Part shown: one piece after another, positions 22,261 to 30,940 of the stretch | How positions within the stretch are numbered: the stretch's first letter is position 1 | Layout of the letters: each line of letters opens with the position of its first letter | Source of the DNA: Pseudaquabacterium inlustre | GTDB taxonomy: Bacteria; Pseudomonadota; Gammaproteobacteria; Burkholderiales; Burkholderiaceae_C | DNA: 64,000 bases | Reading direction: 5' to 3' | Assembly: GCF_038066595.1 (NCBI RefSeq) | Contig: NZ_JBBUTH010000011.1 | Span: 372,001-436,000 of the forward strand | Position numbers and translations under genes: made by a program | The notes under the pieces: generated by a model | Told to the model about the DNA's origin: nothing | Databases searched by the model: none | Seen by the model: the letters and a program-made list of their open reading frames with translations, nothing else

Positions 22261-23208
22261 ATGAACCAGCTCGATCAGCTCAAGCAGCACACCACCGTGG
22301 TGGCCGACACCGGCAACTTCAAGCAATTGGCCCAGTTTGCGCCGCGCGACGCCACCACCAACCCCAGCCTGATCCTCAAGGCCGTGCAGTCGGCCGACTA
22401 CGCACCGCTGCTGGCCGACACCGTGGCCGCCCACCGCGGCCAGCCGCTGGATGCCATCGTCGACCAGGTGCTGGTGCGCTTCGGTCTGGAGATCCTGAAG
22501 GTGGTGCCCGGCCGCGTCAGCACCGAGGTGGATGCACGCCTGAGCTTCGACACCGCCGCCACGCTGGCCCGCGCGCGCCGCCTGATGGCGCTGTACGAGG
22601 CCGCCGGCATCGGCCGCGAGCGCGTGCTGATCAAGATCGCCGCCACCTGGGAGGGCATCCAGGCCGCCAAGGTGCTGGAGGCCGAGGGCATCCACTGCAA
22701 CCTGACGCTGCTGTTCGCGTTCTGCCAGGCCGTGGCCTGCGGAGACGCCGGCGTGCAGCTGATCAGCCCCTTCGTCGGCCGCATCTACGACTGGTACAAG
22801 AAGAGCGCCGGCGCCGCCTGGGACGAGACTGCCAAGGCCGGCCCCAACGACCCCGGCGTGCAGTCGGTGGAAGCCATCTACAAGCACTTCAAGCGCCACG
22901 GCATCGCCACCGAGGTGATGGGCGCCAGCTTCCGCAACGTGGGCCAGATCACCGCGCTGGCCGGTTGCGACCTGCTGACCATCAGCCCCGATCTGCTGGC
23001 GCAACTGCAGGCGTCGGACGCCCCGCTGGCGAAGCGTCTGGACGCCGACGCAGCCAAGGCCCTGGACCTGCCCGAAGTGCACTTCGACGAGAAGGCCTTC
23101 CGCTGGGCGCTCAACGAGGACGCCATGGCCACCGAAAAGCTGGCCGAGGGCATCCGCGCCTTCGCGGTCGATGCCGGCAAGCTCGACAAGATGATCCAGG
23201 AGCTCTGA
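22261..23208 (+). CDS. tal: Transaldolase
   Basis: Transfers dihydroxyacetone between sugar phosphates in the non-oxidative pentose-phosphate pathway. It has 315 residues, the TalB-type length. The Schiff-base Lys is in RVLIKIAATWEGIQAA, with DATTNPSLILKA near the N-terminus and CNLTLLFAFCQA and LISPFVGRIYDWYK following. No clear ribosome-binding site precedes the ATG. pgi begins 3 bp after its stop, so the two form an operon. Confidence 0.97.
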   Translation: MNQLDQLKQHTTVVADTGNFKQLAQFAPRDATTNPSLILKAVQSADYAPLLADTVAAHRGQPLDAIVDQVLVRFGLEILKVVPGRVSTEVDARLSFDTAATLARARRLMALYEAAGIGRERVLIKIAATWEGIQAAKVLEAEGIHCNLTLLFAFCQAVACGDAGVQLISPFVGRIYDWYKKSAGAAWDETAKAGPNDPGVQSVEAIYKHFKRHGIATEVMGASFRNVGQITALAGCDLLTISPDLLAQLQASDAPLAKRLDADAAKALDLPEVHFDEKAFRWALNEDAMATEKLAEGIRAFAVDAGKLDKMIQEL

Positions 23209-23210
23209 GC

Positions 23211-24812
23211 ATGGACTTCCAGCGCTGCGATCAGACCGTCGCCTGGACGGCCCTGCAGGGCCATTACCAGGCCCATGGCCGGGACCTGGACCTGCGCGAG
23301 GCCTTCGCACGCGACCCGCAGCGCTTCGAGTCCTTCGCGCTGCAGGCGCCCGAGGTGTTCGCCGACCTCAGCAAGAACCGCTGGGATCTGGTGACGCGCA
23401 GGCTGCTCACCGAGCTCGCCCGCGAGGTGGGCCTGGAGGCGCGCCGCGACGCGATGCTGGCCGGCGAGCCAGTCAACACCACCGAGGGCCGCGCCGTGCT
23501 GCACACGGCGCTGCGTGCGCCGCGCGGCGAGGGCCTGTTCAGCAGCGAGGTGCACGAGGTGCTGGACCGCATGCTGGCCTTCGCCGAGAGCGTGCGCGAC
23601 ACCGGCGCCAGCGGCATCCGCCATGTGGTGAACATCGGCATCGGCGGCTCCGACCTGGGGCCGGCGATGGCCGCGCGCGCGCTGCAGCCCTTCGCCCATC
23701 CGGGCCTGACGATGCACTTCGTCAGCAATGTCGATGGCCATGACATTGCGCCGGTGCTGCAGCGCCTGCGGCCCGAGGAAACGCTGTTCATCATCGCCAG
23801 CAAGACCTTCACCACGCAGGAGACCATGGCCAACGCGCAGGTGGCGCGGCAGTGGTTCCTGGCCGAGGCCGGCAGCGAGGCGGCGATCGCCCGCCACTTC
23901 GTCGGCACCACCACCAACTTGAGCGCGGCGGCCGCGTTCGGCATCCACACCACCTTCGGTTTCTGGGACTGGGTGGGCGGCCGCTACTCGCTGTGGAGCG
24001 CCATCGGCCTGCCGCTGGCCATCGCCATCGGGGCCGAGCACTTCCGCGCGCTGCTGGCCGGCGCGCACGCCATGGACCGGCACTTCGCCACCGCGCCGCT
24101 GGAGACCAACCTGCCGGTGCAGCTGGGCCTGCTGGACGTGTGGTACCGCAATTTCCACGGCTTCAGCAGCCGCTCGGTGGCGCCGTATCACCAGGGCCTG
24201 GCGCGCCTGCCGGCCTACCTGCAGCAGCTGGAGATGGAGAGCAACGGCAAGCAGGTGGATCTGGACGGCCAGCCGCTGCCCTACGGCACCAGCCCGGTGG
24301 TGTGGGGCGAGCCGGGCACCAACGGCCAGCACGCCTACTTCCAGCAGCTGCACCAGGGCACCGACGTGGTGCCGGTCGAGTTCATCCTGGTCAAGACACC
24401 CACCCACGGCCATGCCGACCTGCACACCAAGCTGCTGGCCAACGGCCTGGCGCAAAGCGCCGCGCTGATGCTGGGCAAGACCACCGAGGCCGCGCTGACC
24501 GAGAAGGCGCCCACCGCCTCGGCCACGCTGGGCAAGCTGACCGTGGCGCGTCACCGCACCTTCCCCGGCAACCGGCCCAGCAGCACGCTGCTGCTGGATC
24601 GGCTGACGCCACGCGCACTTGGCGCGCTGGTGGCGCTGTACGAGCACCGCGTGTTCACCAGCGGCGCCATCTGGGGCATCAACCCGTACGACCAGTGGGG
24701 CGTGGAACTGGGCAAGGCCTTGTGCAACGACCTGCTGCCGCGCCTGGCCTCGGGCGATGCCACGGGCCTGGATGGCTCCACCGCCGGACTGCTGGGCCGA
24801 TTGACCCCATGA
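23211..24812 (+). CDS. pgi: Glucose-6-phosphate isomerase
   Basis: Interconverts glucose 6-phosphate and fructose 6-phosphate. It has 533 residues, normal for the bacterial enzyme. The motifs VNIGIGGSDLGPAMA, FIIASKTFTTQETM, GEPGTNGQHAYFQQLHQG (with the catalytic Glu and His) and AIWGINPYDQWGVELGK are all present. It is sandwiched between tal and a HAD phosphatase, overlapping the latter by ATGA. Grouping with zwf and hexR makes this a central-carbon cluster. Confidence 0.97.
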   Translation: MDFQRCDQTVAWTALQGHYQAHGRDLDLREAFARDPQRFESFALQAPEVFADLSKNRWDLVTRRLLTELAREVGLEARRDAMLAGEPVNTTEGRAVLHTALRAPRGEGLFSSEVHEVLDRMLAFAESVRDTGASGIRHVVNIGIGGSDLGPAMAARALQPFAHPGLTMHFVSNVDGHDIAPVLQRLRPEETLFIIASKTFTTQETMANAQVARQWFLAEAGSEAAIARHFVGTTTNLSAAAAFGIHTTFGFWDWVGGRYSLWSAIGLPLAIAIGAEHFRALLAGAHAMDRHFATAPLETNLPVQLGLLDVWYRNFHGFSSRSVAPYHQGLARLPAYLQQLEMESNGKQVDLDGQPLPYGTSPVVWGEPGTNGQHAYFQQLHQGTDVVPVEFILVKTPTHGHADLHTKLLANGLAQSAALMLGKTTEAALTEKAPTASATLGKLTVARHRTFPGNRPSSTLLLDRLTPRALGALVALYEHRVFTSGAIWGINPYDQWGVELGKALCNDLLPRLASGDATGLDGSTAGLLGRLTP

Positions 24813-25429
24813 ACTTCGTCTTCGACTTCGGCCGCGTGCTGTTCCGCTGGCGGCCCGAGACCTTGCTGCGCCAGGCGCTGCCGCAGCGCGTCACCGACGA
24901 GGCCAGCGCGCGCCACTGGGTGGGCCAGGTGTTCCAGGCCTATGGCGGCGACTGGGGTGACTTCGACCGCGGCACCGTGCAGCCGCCCGAGCTGGCGCAG
25001 CGCATCGCCGCGCGCACCGGCCTGACGCCCGACGAGGTCACGGCCGTGATCCAGGCCGTGCCGGGCGAGTTGCAGCCGCTGCCCGATTCGCTGGCCCTGC
25101 TGCAGCGCCTGCGCGCCGCCGGCCACCGCACCTTCTACCTGTCGAACATGCCCGCGCCCTATGCCGACCACTTGGAGGCCACGCACGACTTCGTGCGCGG
25201 CTTCGAGGCCGGCATCTTCTCGGCGCGGGTGGGCTTCAACAAGCCCGAGCCCGAGATCTACGCGCTGGCGCAGCAGCGCTTCGGCGTGCCGGCCGAGAGC
25301 CTGCTGTTCTTCGACGACCATGCGCCCAACGTGCAGGCCGCGCGGCAGGCTGGCTGGCAGGCGCTGGTGTTCACCGACGCCGCGCAGGCCGAGCGCGACC
25401 TGCGCACCGCCGGCTGCTGGCCGGATTGA
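24809..25429 (+). CDS. HAD-family phosphatase (YihX-like)
   Basis: A 206-residue HAD hydrolase of subfamily IA. Motif I is FVFDFGRVLF, where the second Asp of the usual DxD is Gly, as in the YihX (glucose-1-phosphatase) group. Motif II is FYLSNM, motif III has VGFNKPEPEIY with the Lys, and motif IV is LLFFDDHAPNVQAA. The start overlaps the pgi stop codon, so it is translated with pgi. A sugar-phosphate substrate is likely from this position but not shown. Confidence 0.85.
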   Translation: MNFVFDFGRVLFRWRPETLLRQALPQRVTDEASARHWVGQVFQAYGGDWGDFDRGTVQPPELAQRIAARTGLTPDEVTAVIQAVPGELQPLPDSLALLQRLRAAGHRTFYLSNMPAPYADHLEATHDFVRGFEAGIFSARVGFNKPEPEIYALAQQRFGVPAESLLFFDDHAPNVQAARQAGWQALVFTDAAQAERDLRTAGCWPD

Positions 25430-25463
25430 CTTCGGACAAGCCCGGCGCGGGGCATGACCCAGG

Positions 25464-25485
25464 CCGGTGCGCGGGCCCGCACCGG
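25464..25485 (+). terminator. Strong palindrome after the pgi operon
   Basis: CCGGTGCG (25464-25471) and CGCACCGG (25478-25485) form perfect 8-bp arms around a 6-nt centre, with no T-tract. It may end the tal-pgi-HAD transcript. It lies about 50-70 bp upstream of the sigma-54 element, so an activator site is the alternative. The right arm starts a GCAC-N6-GTGC pair, one base short of the NtrC spacing. Confidence 0.35.
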
Positions 25486-25534
25486 GCCGTGCACCACATC
25501 GGGTAGATCCCGAGCCGAAAGTGCGGCCGGCCGA

Positions 25535-25550
25535 TGGCACGGAACTGGCT
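25535..25550 (+). promoter_or_regulatory. Putative sigma-54 promoter of the pyrimidine ABC transporter operon
   Basis: TGGCACGGAACTGGCT matches the -24/-12 consensus TGGCACG-N4-TTGCW except for one base; the GG and GC doublets are 12 bp apart as required. The predicted start is 25561. A RutR-like operator covers +8 to +23, the same geometry as at preT. Confidence 0.55.
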
Positions 25551-25567
25551 TTCGTGGCGACAATCAG

Positions 25568-25583
25568 CTGACCGTTTGGTCAG
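25568..25583 (+). promoter_or_regulatory. RutR-like operator upstream of the ABC transporter operon
   Basis: The perfect palindrome CTGACCGTTTGGTCAG closely resembles the E. coli RutR site (TTGACCA-NN-TGGTCAA type). The identical 16-mer occurs at 45672-45687 before preT. It lies 30 bp before the first ATG of the operon, whose last gene encodes a RutR-like protein. Confidence 0.75.
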
Positions 25584-25613
25584 GATTTCGCCAGTGAGCG
25601 TGTCAGGGGTGCG

Positions 25614-26405
25614 ATGACAGTTTCCGAGCAGCCAGCCGTCGAGGTGCGACGCGCCAGCGTGATCTACCCGGCAGCCGATGCCCCGGTGCATGCGCTGTCC
25701 GAGGTCGATCTCACCATCGCCCAGGGCGAGTTCGTGTCGCTGATCGGCCCGTCGGGCTGCGGCAAGACCACGCTGCTGCGCGTGATCGCCGACCTGGAGC
25801 CCATCACCTCGGGCGAGGTGCGCGTCAACGGCCTCACGCCGCACCAGGCGCGCCTGGCCCGCGCCTACGGCTATGTGTTCCAGGCACCGGCGCTGTTTCC
25901 GTGGCGCACGGTGCTGGCCAATGTGATGCTGCCGCTGCAGATCCAGGGCCGCGCCAAGGCCGAAGCCGAATCGGTCGCCCGCCAGCACCTGGCCCAGGTG
26001 GGCCTGGCCGGCTTCGAGGGCAAGTACCCCTGGCAGTTGTCGGGCGGCATGCAGCAACGCGTGTCGATCGCCCGCGCGCTGGGCTTCGAGCCCAAGATCT
26101 TGATGATGGACGAGCCCTTCGGCGCGCTCGACGAGATCACCCGCGACCGGCTCAACGAGCAGCTGCAGCAGCTGTGGCTGCGCGAGCGGCGCACGGTGGT
26201 CTTCGTCACGCACTCGATCGCCGAGGCCGTCTACCTGTCCACCAAGATCGTCGTGATGAGCCCGCGGCCGGGCCGAATCCTGAAGGTCATCGAATCGCCG
26301 CTGCCGGCCGAGCGTACGCTGGACATCCGCGACACGCCGGAATTCATGGCGCTGGCGCACGAGGTGCGCGAGGGCCTGGCCCACGGGCACGCCGCCGATG
26401 AGTAA
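25614..26405 (+). CDS. ABC transporter ATP-binding protein, probable pyrimidine uptake
   Basis: A 263-residue ATPase of the nitrate/taurine/hydroxymethylpyrimidine (SsuB/TauB/ThiZ) type. Walker A is GPSGCGKTTLL, the Q-loop region FQAPALFPW, the signature LSGGMQQRVSIAR, Walker B ILMMDEPFGALD and the H-loop FVTHSIAEA. It is the first gene of an ATPase-permease-permease-binding protein-TetR operon. A RutR-like operator and a sigma-54 element precede it. Uptake of pyrimidine bases or their products is inferred from this regulation and the linked catabolic genes. Confidence 0.88.
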   Translation: MTVSEQPAVEVRRASVIYPAADAPVHALSEVDLTIAQGEFVSLIGPSGCGKTTLLRVIADLEPITSGEVRVNGLTPHQARLARAYGYVFQAPALFPWRTVLANVMLPLQIQGRAKAEAESVARQHLAQVGLAGFEGKYPWQLSGGMQQRVSIARALGFEPKILMMDEPFGALDEITRDRLNEQLQQLWLRERRTVVFVTHSIAEAVYLSTKIVVMSPRPGRILKVIESPLPAERTLDIRDTPEFMALAHEVREGLAHGHAADE

Positions 26406-27291
26406 GCCCGCCGCCCCGTTCAGCCAGCGCGCGCTGCCGGTGGCGGTGGTGCTGCTGGCCGTGCTGCTGCTGTGGTACGGCGGCGCCGTGGGGCTGAACG
26501 CCCAGGGCGCGATCGAGCGCGTGCTGACGCCCAAGTTCGGATCCAGCCCCTACACCTGGCAGCAACTGGTGGCCACCACCTGGAGCATGGAGCGCCCGGT
26601 GCTGCCGGCGCCGCACCAGGTGCTGGCCGATCTGCGCGAGAGCCTGTTCGACTTTCCGGTCGATTCGCCGCGCAACCTGCTGTACCACGCCGCGGTCACG
26701 GCGCAGTCCACGCTGGTGGGCTTCGTGCTGGGCACGCTGCTGGGCATGGTGCTGGCGGCGGCCATCGTGCACAGCCGCACGCTCGACCGCGCGCTGCTGC
26801 CCTGGATCGTGGCCAGCCAGACCGTGCCGGTGCTGGCCATCGCGCCCATCGTGCTGGTGATCCTGGGCACGCTGGGCTTCAGCGGCCTGGCGCCCAAGGC
26901 GGCCATTGCCATGTACCTGTGCTTCTTTCCGGTGACGGTGGCCATGGTGCAGGGCCTGCGCGCGCCGCAGCGCATCGAAACCGAGTTGATGCACACCTAT
27001 GCCGCCAGCCGGCTGCAGGCCTTCTGGCTGCTGAGGCTGCCGTCGGCGCTGCCCTACCTCTTTCCCAGCCTGCGTGTGGCCATTGCCGCCGGCCTGGTGG
27101 GCGCCATGGTGGCCGAACTGCCCACCGGCGCGCAGGCTGGCCTGGGCGCCAAGCTGCTGACCGGCAGCTACTACGGCAACACCGTGGGCATCTGGAGCGC
27201 GCTGGTGATGAGCGCCTTGCTGGGCCTGGCGCTGACGGCGGCGGTGGCCGGCGTCGAGCGCCTGGTGCTGGCGCGTGGGAGGCAGGCATGA
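26398..27291 (+). CDS. ABC transporter permease (first)
   Basis: A 297-residue inner-membrane permease of the BPD_transp_1 (SsuC/TauC-like) family. An N-terminal transmembrane segment and several later ones are seen. The cytoplasmic coupling loop is QRIETELMHTYAASRLQAFWLLRLPSALPYLFPSLR. Its start overlaps the ATPase gene by 8 bp. It pairs with the second permease, so the transporter is probably a heterodimer. Confidence 0.9.
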   Translation: MSKPAAPFSQRALPVAVVLLAVLLLWYGGAVGLNAQGAIERVLTPKFGSSPYTWQQLVATTWSMERPVLPAPHQVLADLRESLFDFPVDSPRNLLYHAAVTAQSTLVGFVLGTLLGMVLAAAIVHSRTLDRALLPWIVASQTVPVLAIAPIVLVILGTLGFSGLAPKAAIAMYLCFFPVTVAMVQGLRAPQRIETELMHTYAASRLQAFWLLRLPSALPYLFPSLRVAIAAGLVGAMVAELPTGAQAGLGAKLLTGSYYGNTVGIWSALVMSALLGLALTAAVAGVERLVLARGRQA

Positions 27292-28253
27292 GCACGACGG
27301 CAACCCGTGGCGCGCCGTGGTGGCTGGCGCTGGCCCTCGCGCTGACTGCGGCCGCCGGTCTGGGGTGGCTGATGCCCGAGGCCGGCAGCTTCGACGACGG
27401 TGTGGTGCCCTGGGGCTGGCGGCTGGCCTTGCTGGCCGTGCTGGGGCTGGCCGGCTGGAGCGTGCGGCGCGTGGCCGCGCTCGATGGCCGGCGCTGGTAC
27501 GGCACGGCCACGGCCGCACTGGCCGGGCTGTGGGTGCTGTACTTCTGGCAGGTGGGCGTGACGCTGTTCGACGTGCCCAAGGTGCTGCTGCCCGCGCCCA
27601 GCTGGATCGGCGGCATGCTGATGGACCGCTGGGACACGCTGGCCGGCGACTTCGTGCAGACGGTGCTGAAGTCGGTGCTGATCGGCTGGGCGCTGGGCTC
27701 GGGCCTGGGCTTCGCGGTGGGCGTGGCGATCGACCGCGCGCCCTTCCTGCAGCGCGGCCTGCTGCCGCTGGCCAGTCTCACCAGCACCATCCCGCTGGTG
27801 GCCGTGGCGCCCATCATGGTGATGTGGTTCGGCTTCGAGTGGCCCAGCAAGGCCGCGGTGGTGGTGCTGATGACCTTCTTCCCGATGCTGGTCAGCACGC
27901 TGGCCGGGCTGCAGGCGGCCGGCAAGCTGGAACGCGAGCTGATGCACAGCTACGCCGCCAGCTACTTCCGCACGCTGCGCGACCTGCGACTGCCGATGGC
28001 CATGCCCTTCATCTTCAGCGCGCTGAAGGTCAACGCCACGCTGGCGCTGATCGGCGCCATCGTGGCCGAGTTCTTCGGCTCGCCCACGGTGGGCCTGGGC
28101 TTTCGCATCAGCACCGAGGCGGCGCGCATGAACATGGGCCTGGTGTGGGCCGCGATCGTGGTGGCCGCGGTCACCGGCTCGCTGGCCTACGCCTTGCTCG
28201 TGCAACTGGAACGCAAGATCGCGTTCTGGCACCCTTCGGTGCGATCCCGGTAG
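27288..28253 (+). CDS. ABC transporter permease (second)
   Basis: A 321-residue permease of the same family. Compared with the first it has extra N-terminal hydrophobic segments (LALALALTAAAGLGWLM and LALLAVLGLAGWSV) before the BPD_transp_1 domain. The coupling loop is KLERELMHSYAASYFRTLRDLRLPMAMPF. The ATG overlaps the previous stop codon (ATGA). The gene ends 45 bp before the binding protein. Confidence 0.9.
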   Translation: MSTTATRGAPWWLALALALTAAAGLGWLMPEAGSFDDGVVPWGWRLALLAVLGLAGWSVRRVAALDGRRWYGTATAALAGLWVLYFWQVGVTLFDVPKVLLPAPSWIGGMLMDRWDTLAGDFVQTVLKSVLIGWALGSGLGFAVGVAIDRAPFLQRGLLPLASLTSTIPLVAVAPIMVMWFGFEWPSKAAVVVLMTFFPMLVSTLAGLQAAGKLERELMHSYAASYFRTLRDLRLPMAMPFIFSALKVNATLALIGAIVAEFFGSPTVGLGFRISTEAARMNMGLVWAAIVVAAVTGSLAYALLVQLERKIAFWHPSVRSR

Positions 28254-28298
28254 AAGATTCCGTTTCCCGTCCGACAACCAACCCCAGGAGTGAGAGCG

Positions 28299-29300
28299 AT
28301 GGCAGGTTCGATGATCAAGGGCGTGGCGCTGGCCGTCACGCTGGCCGCCGCGGGCTTTGGCGCCCAGGCGCAAGAGAAGGTCACGGTGCAGCTGAAGTGG
28401 GTGCCGCAGGCCCAGTTCGCCGGCTACTACATGGCCGCCGCCAAGGGCTACTACAAGGCCGAGGGCCTGGACGTCACCATCAAGCCGGGCGGCCCCGACA
28501 TCAGCCCGGTGCAGGTGATCGCCGGCAACCAGGCCGACGTGGTGGTGAACTGGATGCCCGACGCGCTGGCCGCGCGCGAGGCCGGCGTGCCGCTGGTCAA
28601 CATCGCCCAGGTGTTCGACAAGTCGGGCCTGATGCTCACCTGCCGCAAGGACAGCGGCGTGGCCACGTCCAAGGACTTCAAGGGCAAGACCCTGGGCGTC
28701 TGGTTCGGCGGCAACGAGTACCCGTTCCTGAACTGGATGGGCAAGCTGGGACTGAAGCCCGATGTGGACGTCAAGGTGCTCAAGCAGGGCTTCAATGTCG
28801 ATCCGCTGCTGCAGAAGCAGGCCGCCTGCATCAGCACCATGATCTACAACGAGTACTGGCAGGTGGTGGACGCCGGCATCAAGGAAAGCGACCTGGTCAC
28901 GTTCTTCTACGAGAAGGAAGGCGCGGCCTCGCTGGAAGACGGCCTGTACGTGCTGGAAAGCAAGCTCAAGGACAAGGCCTTCGTCGCCAAGATGGCCAAG
29001 TTCCTGAAGGCCACCTTCAAGGGCTGGAACGACGCGGTGAAGAACCCCGAGGAAGCCGCCAAGGTGGTGGTGGCCGCGGATCCGTCGGGCAGTGCCAAGC
29101 TGGCGGTGCAGAAGCGCCAGATGGAGAACGTGGCCAAGCTGATCAGCAACGCCGGCACGCCCAAGGTCGGCTACCTGGAGCCGGCCGCCTACGAGCGCAC
29201 GGTGAAGGTGCTGCTGTCGGGCGGCTCGCAGCCGGTGATCAAGAAGGATCCGGGCAAGGCGGGCTACTCACATGCCGTGTGGGAGGCAGCCTCCAAGTGA
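28299..29300 (+). CDS. ABC transporter substrate-binding protein (NMT1/THI5-like)
   Basis: A 333-residue periplasmic protein with a signal peptide ending near GFGAQAQEK. The mature part starts VTVQLKWVPQAQFAGYYMAAAKGYYKAEGLDV, the hallmark of NMT1/THI5-like binding proteins, which carry pyrimidines and related compounds. AGGAG lies 8 bp before ATG 28299. It has a GTGA overlap with the TetR gene. The substrate is inferred to be a pyrimidine or hydropyrimidine from the family and the RutR-like control. Confidence 0.88.
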   Translation: MAGSMIKGVALAVTLAAAGFGAQAQEKVTVQLKWVPQAQFAGYYMAAAKGYYKAEGLDVTIKPGGPDISPVQVIAGNQADVVVNWMPDALAAREAGVPLVNIAQVFDKSGLMLTCRKDSGVATSKDFKGKTLGVWFGGNEYPFLNWMGKLGLKPDVDVKVLKQGFNVDPLLQKQAACISTMIYNEYWQVVDAGIKESDLVTFFYEKEGAASLEDGLYVLESKLKDKAFVAKMAKFLKATFKGWNDAVKNPEEAAKVVVAADPSGSAKLAVQKRQMENVAKLISNAGTPKVGYLEPAAYERTVKVLLSGGSQPVIKKDPGKAGYSHAVWEAASK

Positions 29301-29950
29301 GTCGCCCCCGCGCCACGCCGGCCGCGGCGGAGGAGGACGCCCGCAAGGGCGCCATCCGCCAGGCCAACGAGGCGCGCATCCTCGGTGCGGGCGAGCGCGT
29401 GTTCGCCCGCACCGGCTTCAATGGCGCCACCATGGCCGCCATCGCCGACGAGGCGGGCCTGCCCAAGGCCAACCTGCACTACTACTTCGGCAACAAGGCC
29501 GAGCTGTACCGCGCCGTGCTGGCGCGCACGCTGCACGACTGGCTGGTGCCGATGGACGGGCTGACGCCCGAGGCCGACCCGCGCCAGGCGCTGGCGGCCT
29601 ACATCCGCGCCAAGATGGCCATGGGCTTCGAGCGCCCCGATGCCAGCCGCGTGTTCGCCAACGAGCTGCTGCATGGCGCCGCCGAACTGGGCGAGCTGCT
29701 GCGCACCGAACTGCGCGACATGGTGCGCGCCAAGGCCCGCGTGCTCGATGCCTGGGTGGCCGCGGGCCGCATGGCGCCGGTGGACACCACGCACCTGTTC
29801 TTCACCATCTGGGCCGCCACCCAGACCTATGCCGACTTCGACCTGCAGGTGCGCGCCGTGCTGGGCCGCGAGACGCTCACCGCCCGTGATCAGACCCGTG
29901 CCACCGAGCACGTGGTGAGCCTGATCCTGCGCGGCTGCGGTCTCGATTGA
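29297..29950 (+). CDS. rutR: RutR-like TetR-family regulator
   Basis: A 217-residue TetR-family regulator. The helix-turn-helix MAAIADEAGLPKANLHYYFG is followed by LYRAVLARTLHDWLVPMDGL, as in the YcdC/RutR group with its special C-terminal domain. RutR binds uracil or thymine and then leaves DNA. The GTG at 29297 overlaps the stop of the binding-protein gene and has GGAGG upstream, so it is the last gene of the transporter operon and probably autoregulated through the operator at 25568. The same operator at preT suggests it also controls the catabolic genes. Confidence 0.82.
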   Translation: MSRPRATPAAAEEDARKGAIRQANEARILGAGERVFARTGFNGATMAAIADEAGLPKANLHYYFGNKAELYRAVLARTLHDWLVPMDGLTPEADPRQALAAYIRAKMAMGFERPDASRVFANELLHGAAELGELLRTELRDMVRAKARVLDAWVAAGRMAPVDTTHLFFTIWAATQTYADFDLQVRAVLGRETLTARDQTRATEHVVSLILRGCGLD

Positions 29951-30050
29951 CGGCGCTTGTCAGGGGTTCCTGAACAGGTCGCCCAGGTGACGACACCGCC
30001 CTGGGCCGCGGCCTATCCTGCGCGCCATCGACACGGCCCTGAGCGTCTCC

Positions 30051-30929
30051 ATGAGCCACTACACCACCCTCGACTGGCAGATCACCGACCGCGTGCTCAC
30101 GCTCACGCTGAACCGGCCGGCCCAGCTCAACGCCTTCACCACCGAGATGGCGGAGGAACTGATCGACGCCTACACCCGCGCCAGCGATGACGACGCGGTG
30201 GGCGCGGTGGTGGTCACCGGCGCCGGCCGGGCCTTCTGCGCCGGCATGGACCTGTCGGTGGGCGGCAATGTGTTCGGGCTGGACGAGAACCTGGACCCCA
30301 GCCTGGCCGAACTGGACGCGCGCTGGGACGACGAAGACATCAAGCACCGCGTGCGCGACACAGGCGGCCGCGTGTCGCTGGCGGTGTACGAGTGCAAGAA
30401 GCCGGTGATCGCCGCGATCAACGGCGCGGCCGTGGGCATCGGCGCCACGATGACGCTGCCGATGGACATCCGCCTGGCGTCCGACAAGGCCCGCATCGGC
30501 TTCGTGTTCGGCCGCATCGGCATCGTGCCCGAGGCCTGCAGCACCTGGTTCCTGCCGCGCCTGGTGGGCCTGCAGCAGGCGCTCGACTGGGTCTACTCGG
30601 CCGACATCCTGACGCCCGAGCAGGCGCTGCAAGGTCGCCTGCTCAAGGCCGTGGTGCCGCACGAGCAGTTGCTGGACGAGGCGCACCGCCTGGCCCACCG
30701 CTTCATCGACGGGCGCAGCCCGGTGTCCATCGCGCTGATGCGCCAGATGCTGATGCGCAACCCGGCGCTGCCGCACCCGCGCGACGCCCATGCCATCGAG
30801 AGCCTGGCCATGCTGCACACCAGCCGCCACGACGGCAAGGAAGGCGTGGCCTCGTTCAACGAGAAGCGCGCGCCGCAGTACACGCAGAAGGCCTCGGCCG
30901 ACATGCCGAAGATCTACCCCTGGTGGTGA
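30051..30929 (+). CDS. Enoyl-CoA hydratase/isomerase family protein
   Basis: A 292-residue crotonase-fold protein. The oxyanion-hole segments are GAGRAFCAGMDLSVGG and AINGAAVGIGATMTLPMDIRLAS, and the second catalytic Glu position is in RIGIVPEACSTWFLPR. It should act on an acyl-CoA, but the substrate cannot be told. It is followed after 11 bp by an SDR gene with its own ribosome-binding site, so the two are likely co-transcribed. It starts 100 bp after the TetR gene. Confidence 0.88.
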   Translation: MSHYTTLDWQITDRVLTLTLNRPAQLNAFTTEMAEELIDAYTRASDDDAVGAVVVTGAGRAFCAGMDLSVGGNVFGLDENLDPSLAELDARWDDEDIKHRVRDTGGRVSLAVYECKKPVIAAINGAAVGIGATMTLPMDIRLASDKARIGFVFGRIGIVPEACSTWFLPRLVGLQQALDWVYSADILTPEQALQGRLLKAVVPHEQLLDEAHRLAHRFIDGRSPVSIALMRQMLMRNPALPHPRDAHAIESLAMLHTSRHDGKEGVASFNEKRAPQYTQKASADMPKIYPWW

Positions 30930-30940
30930 GGGAGCCAGCC

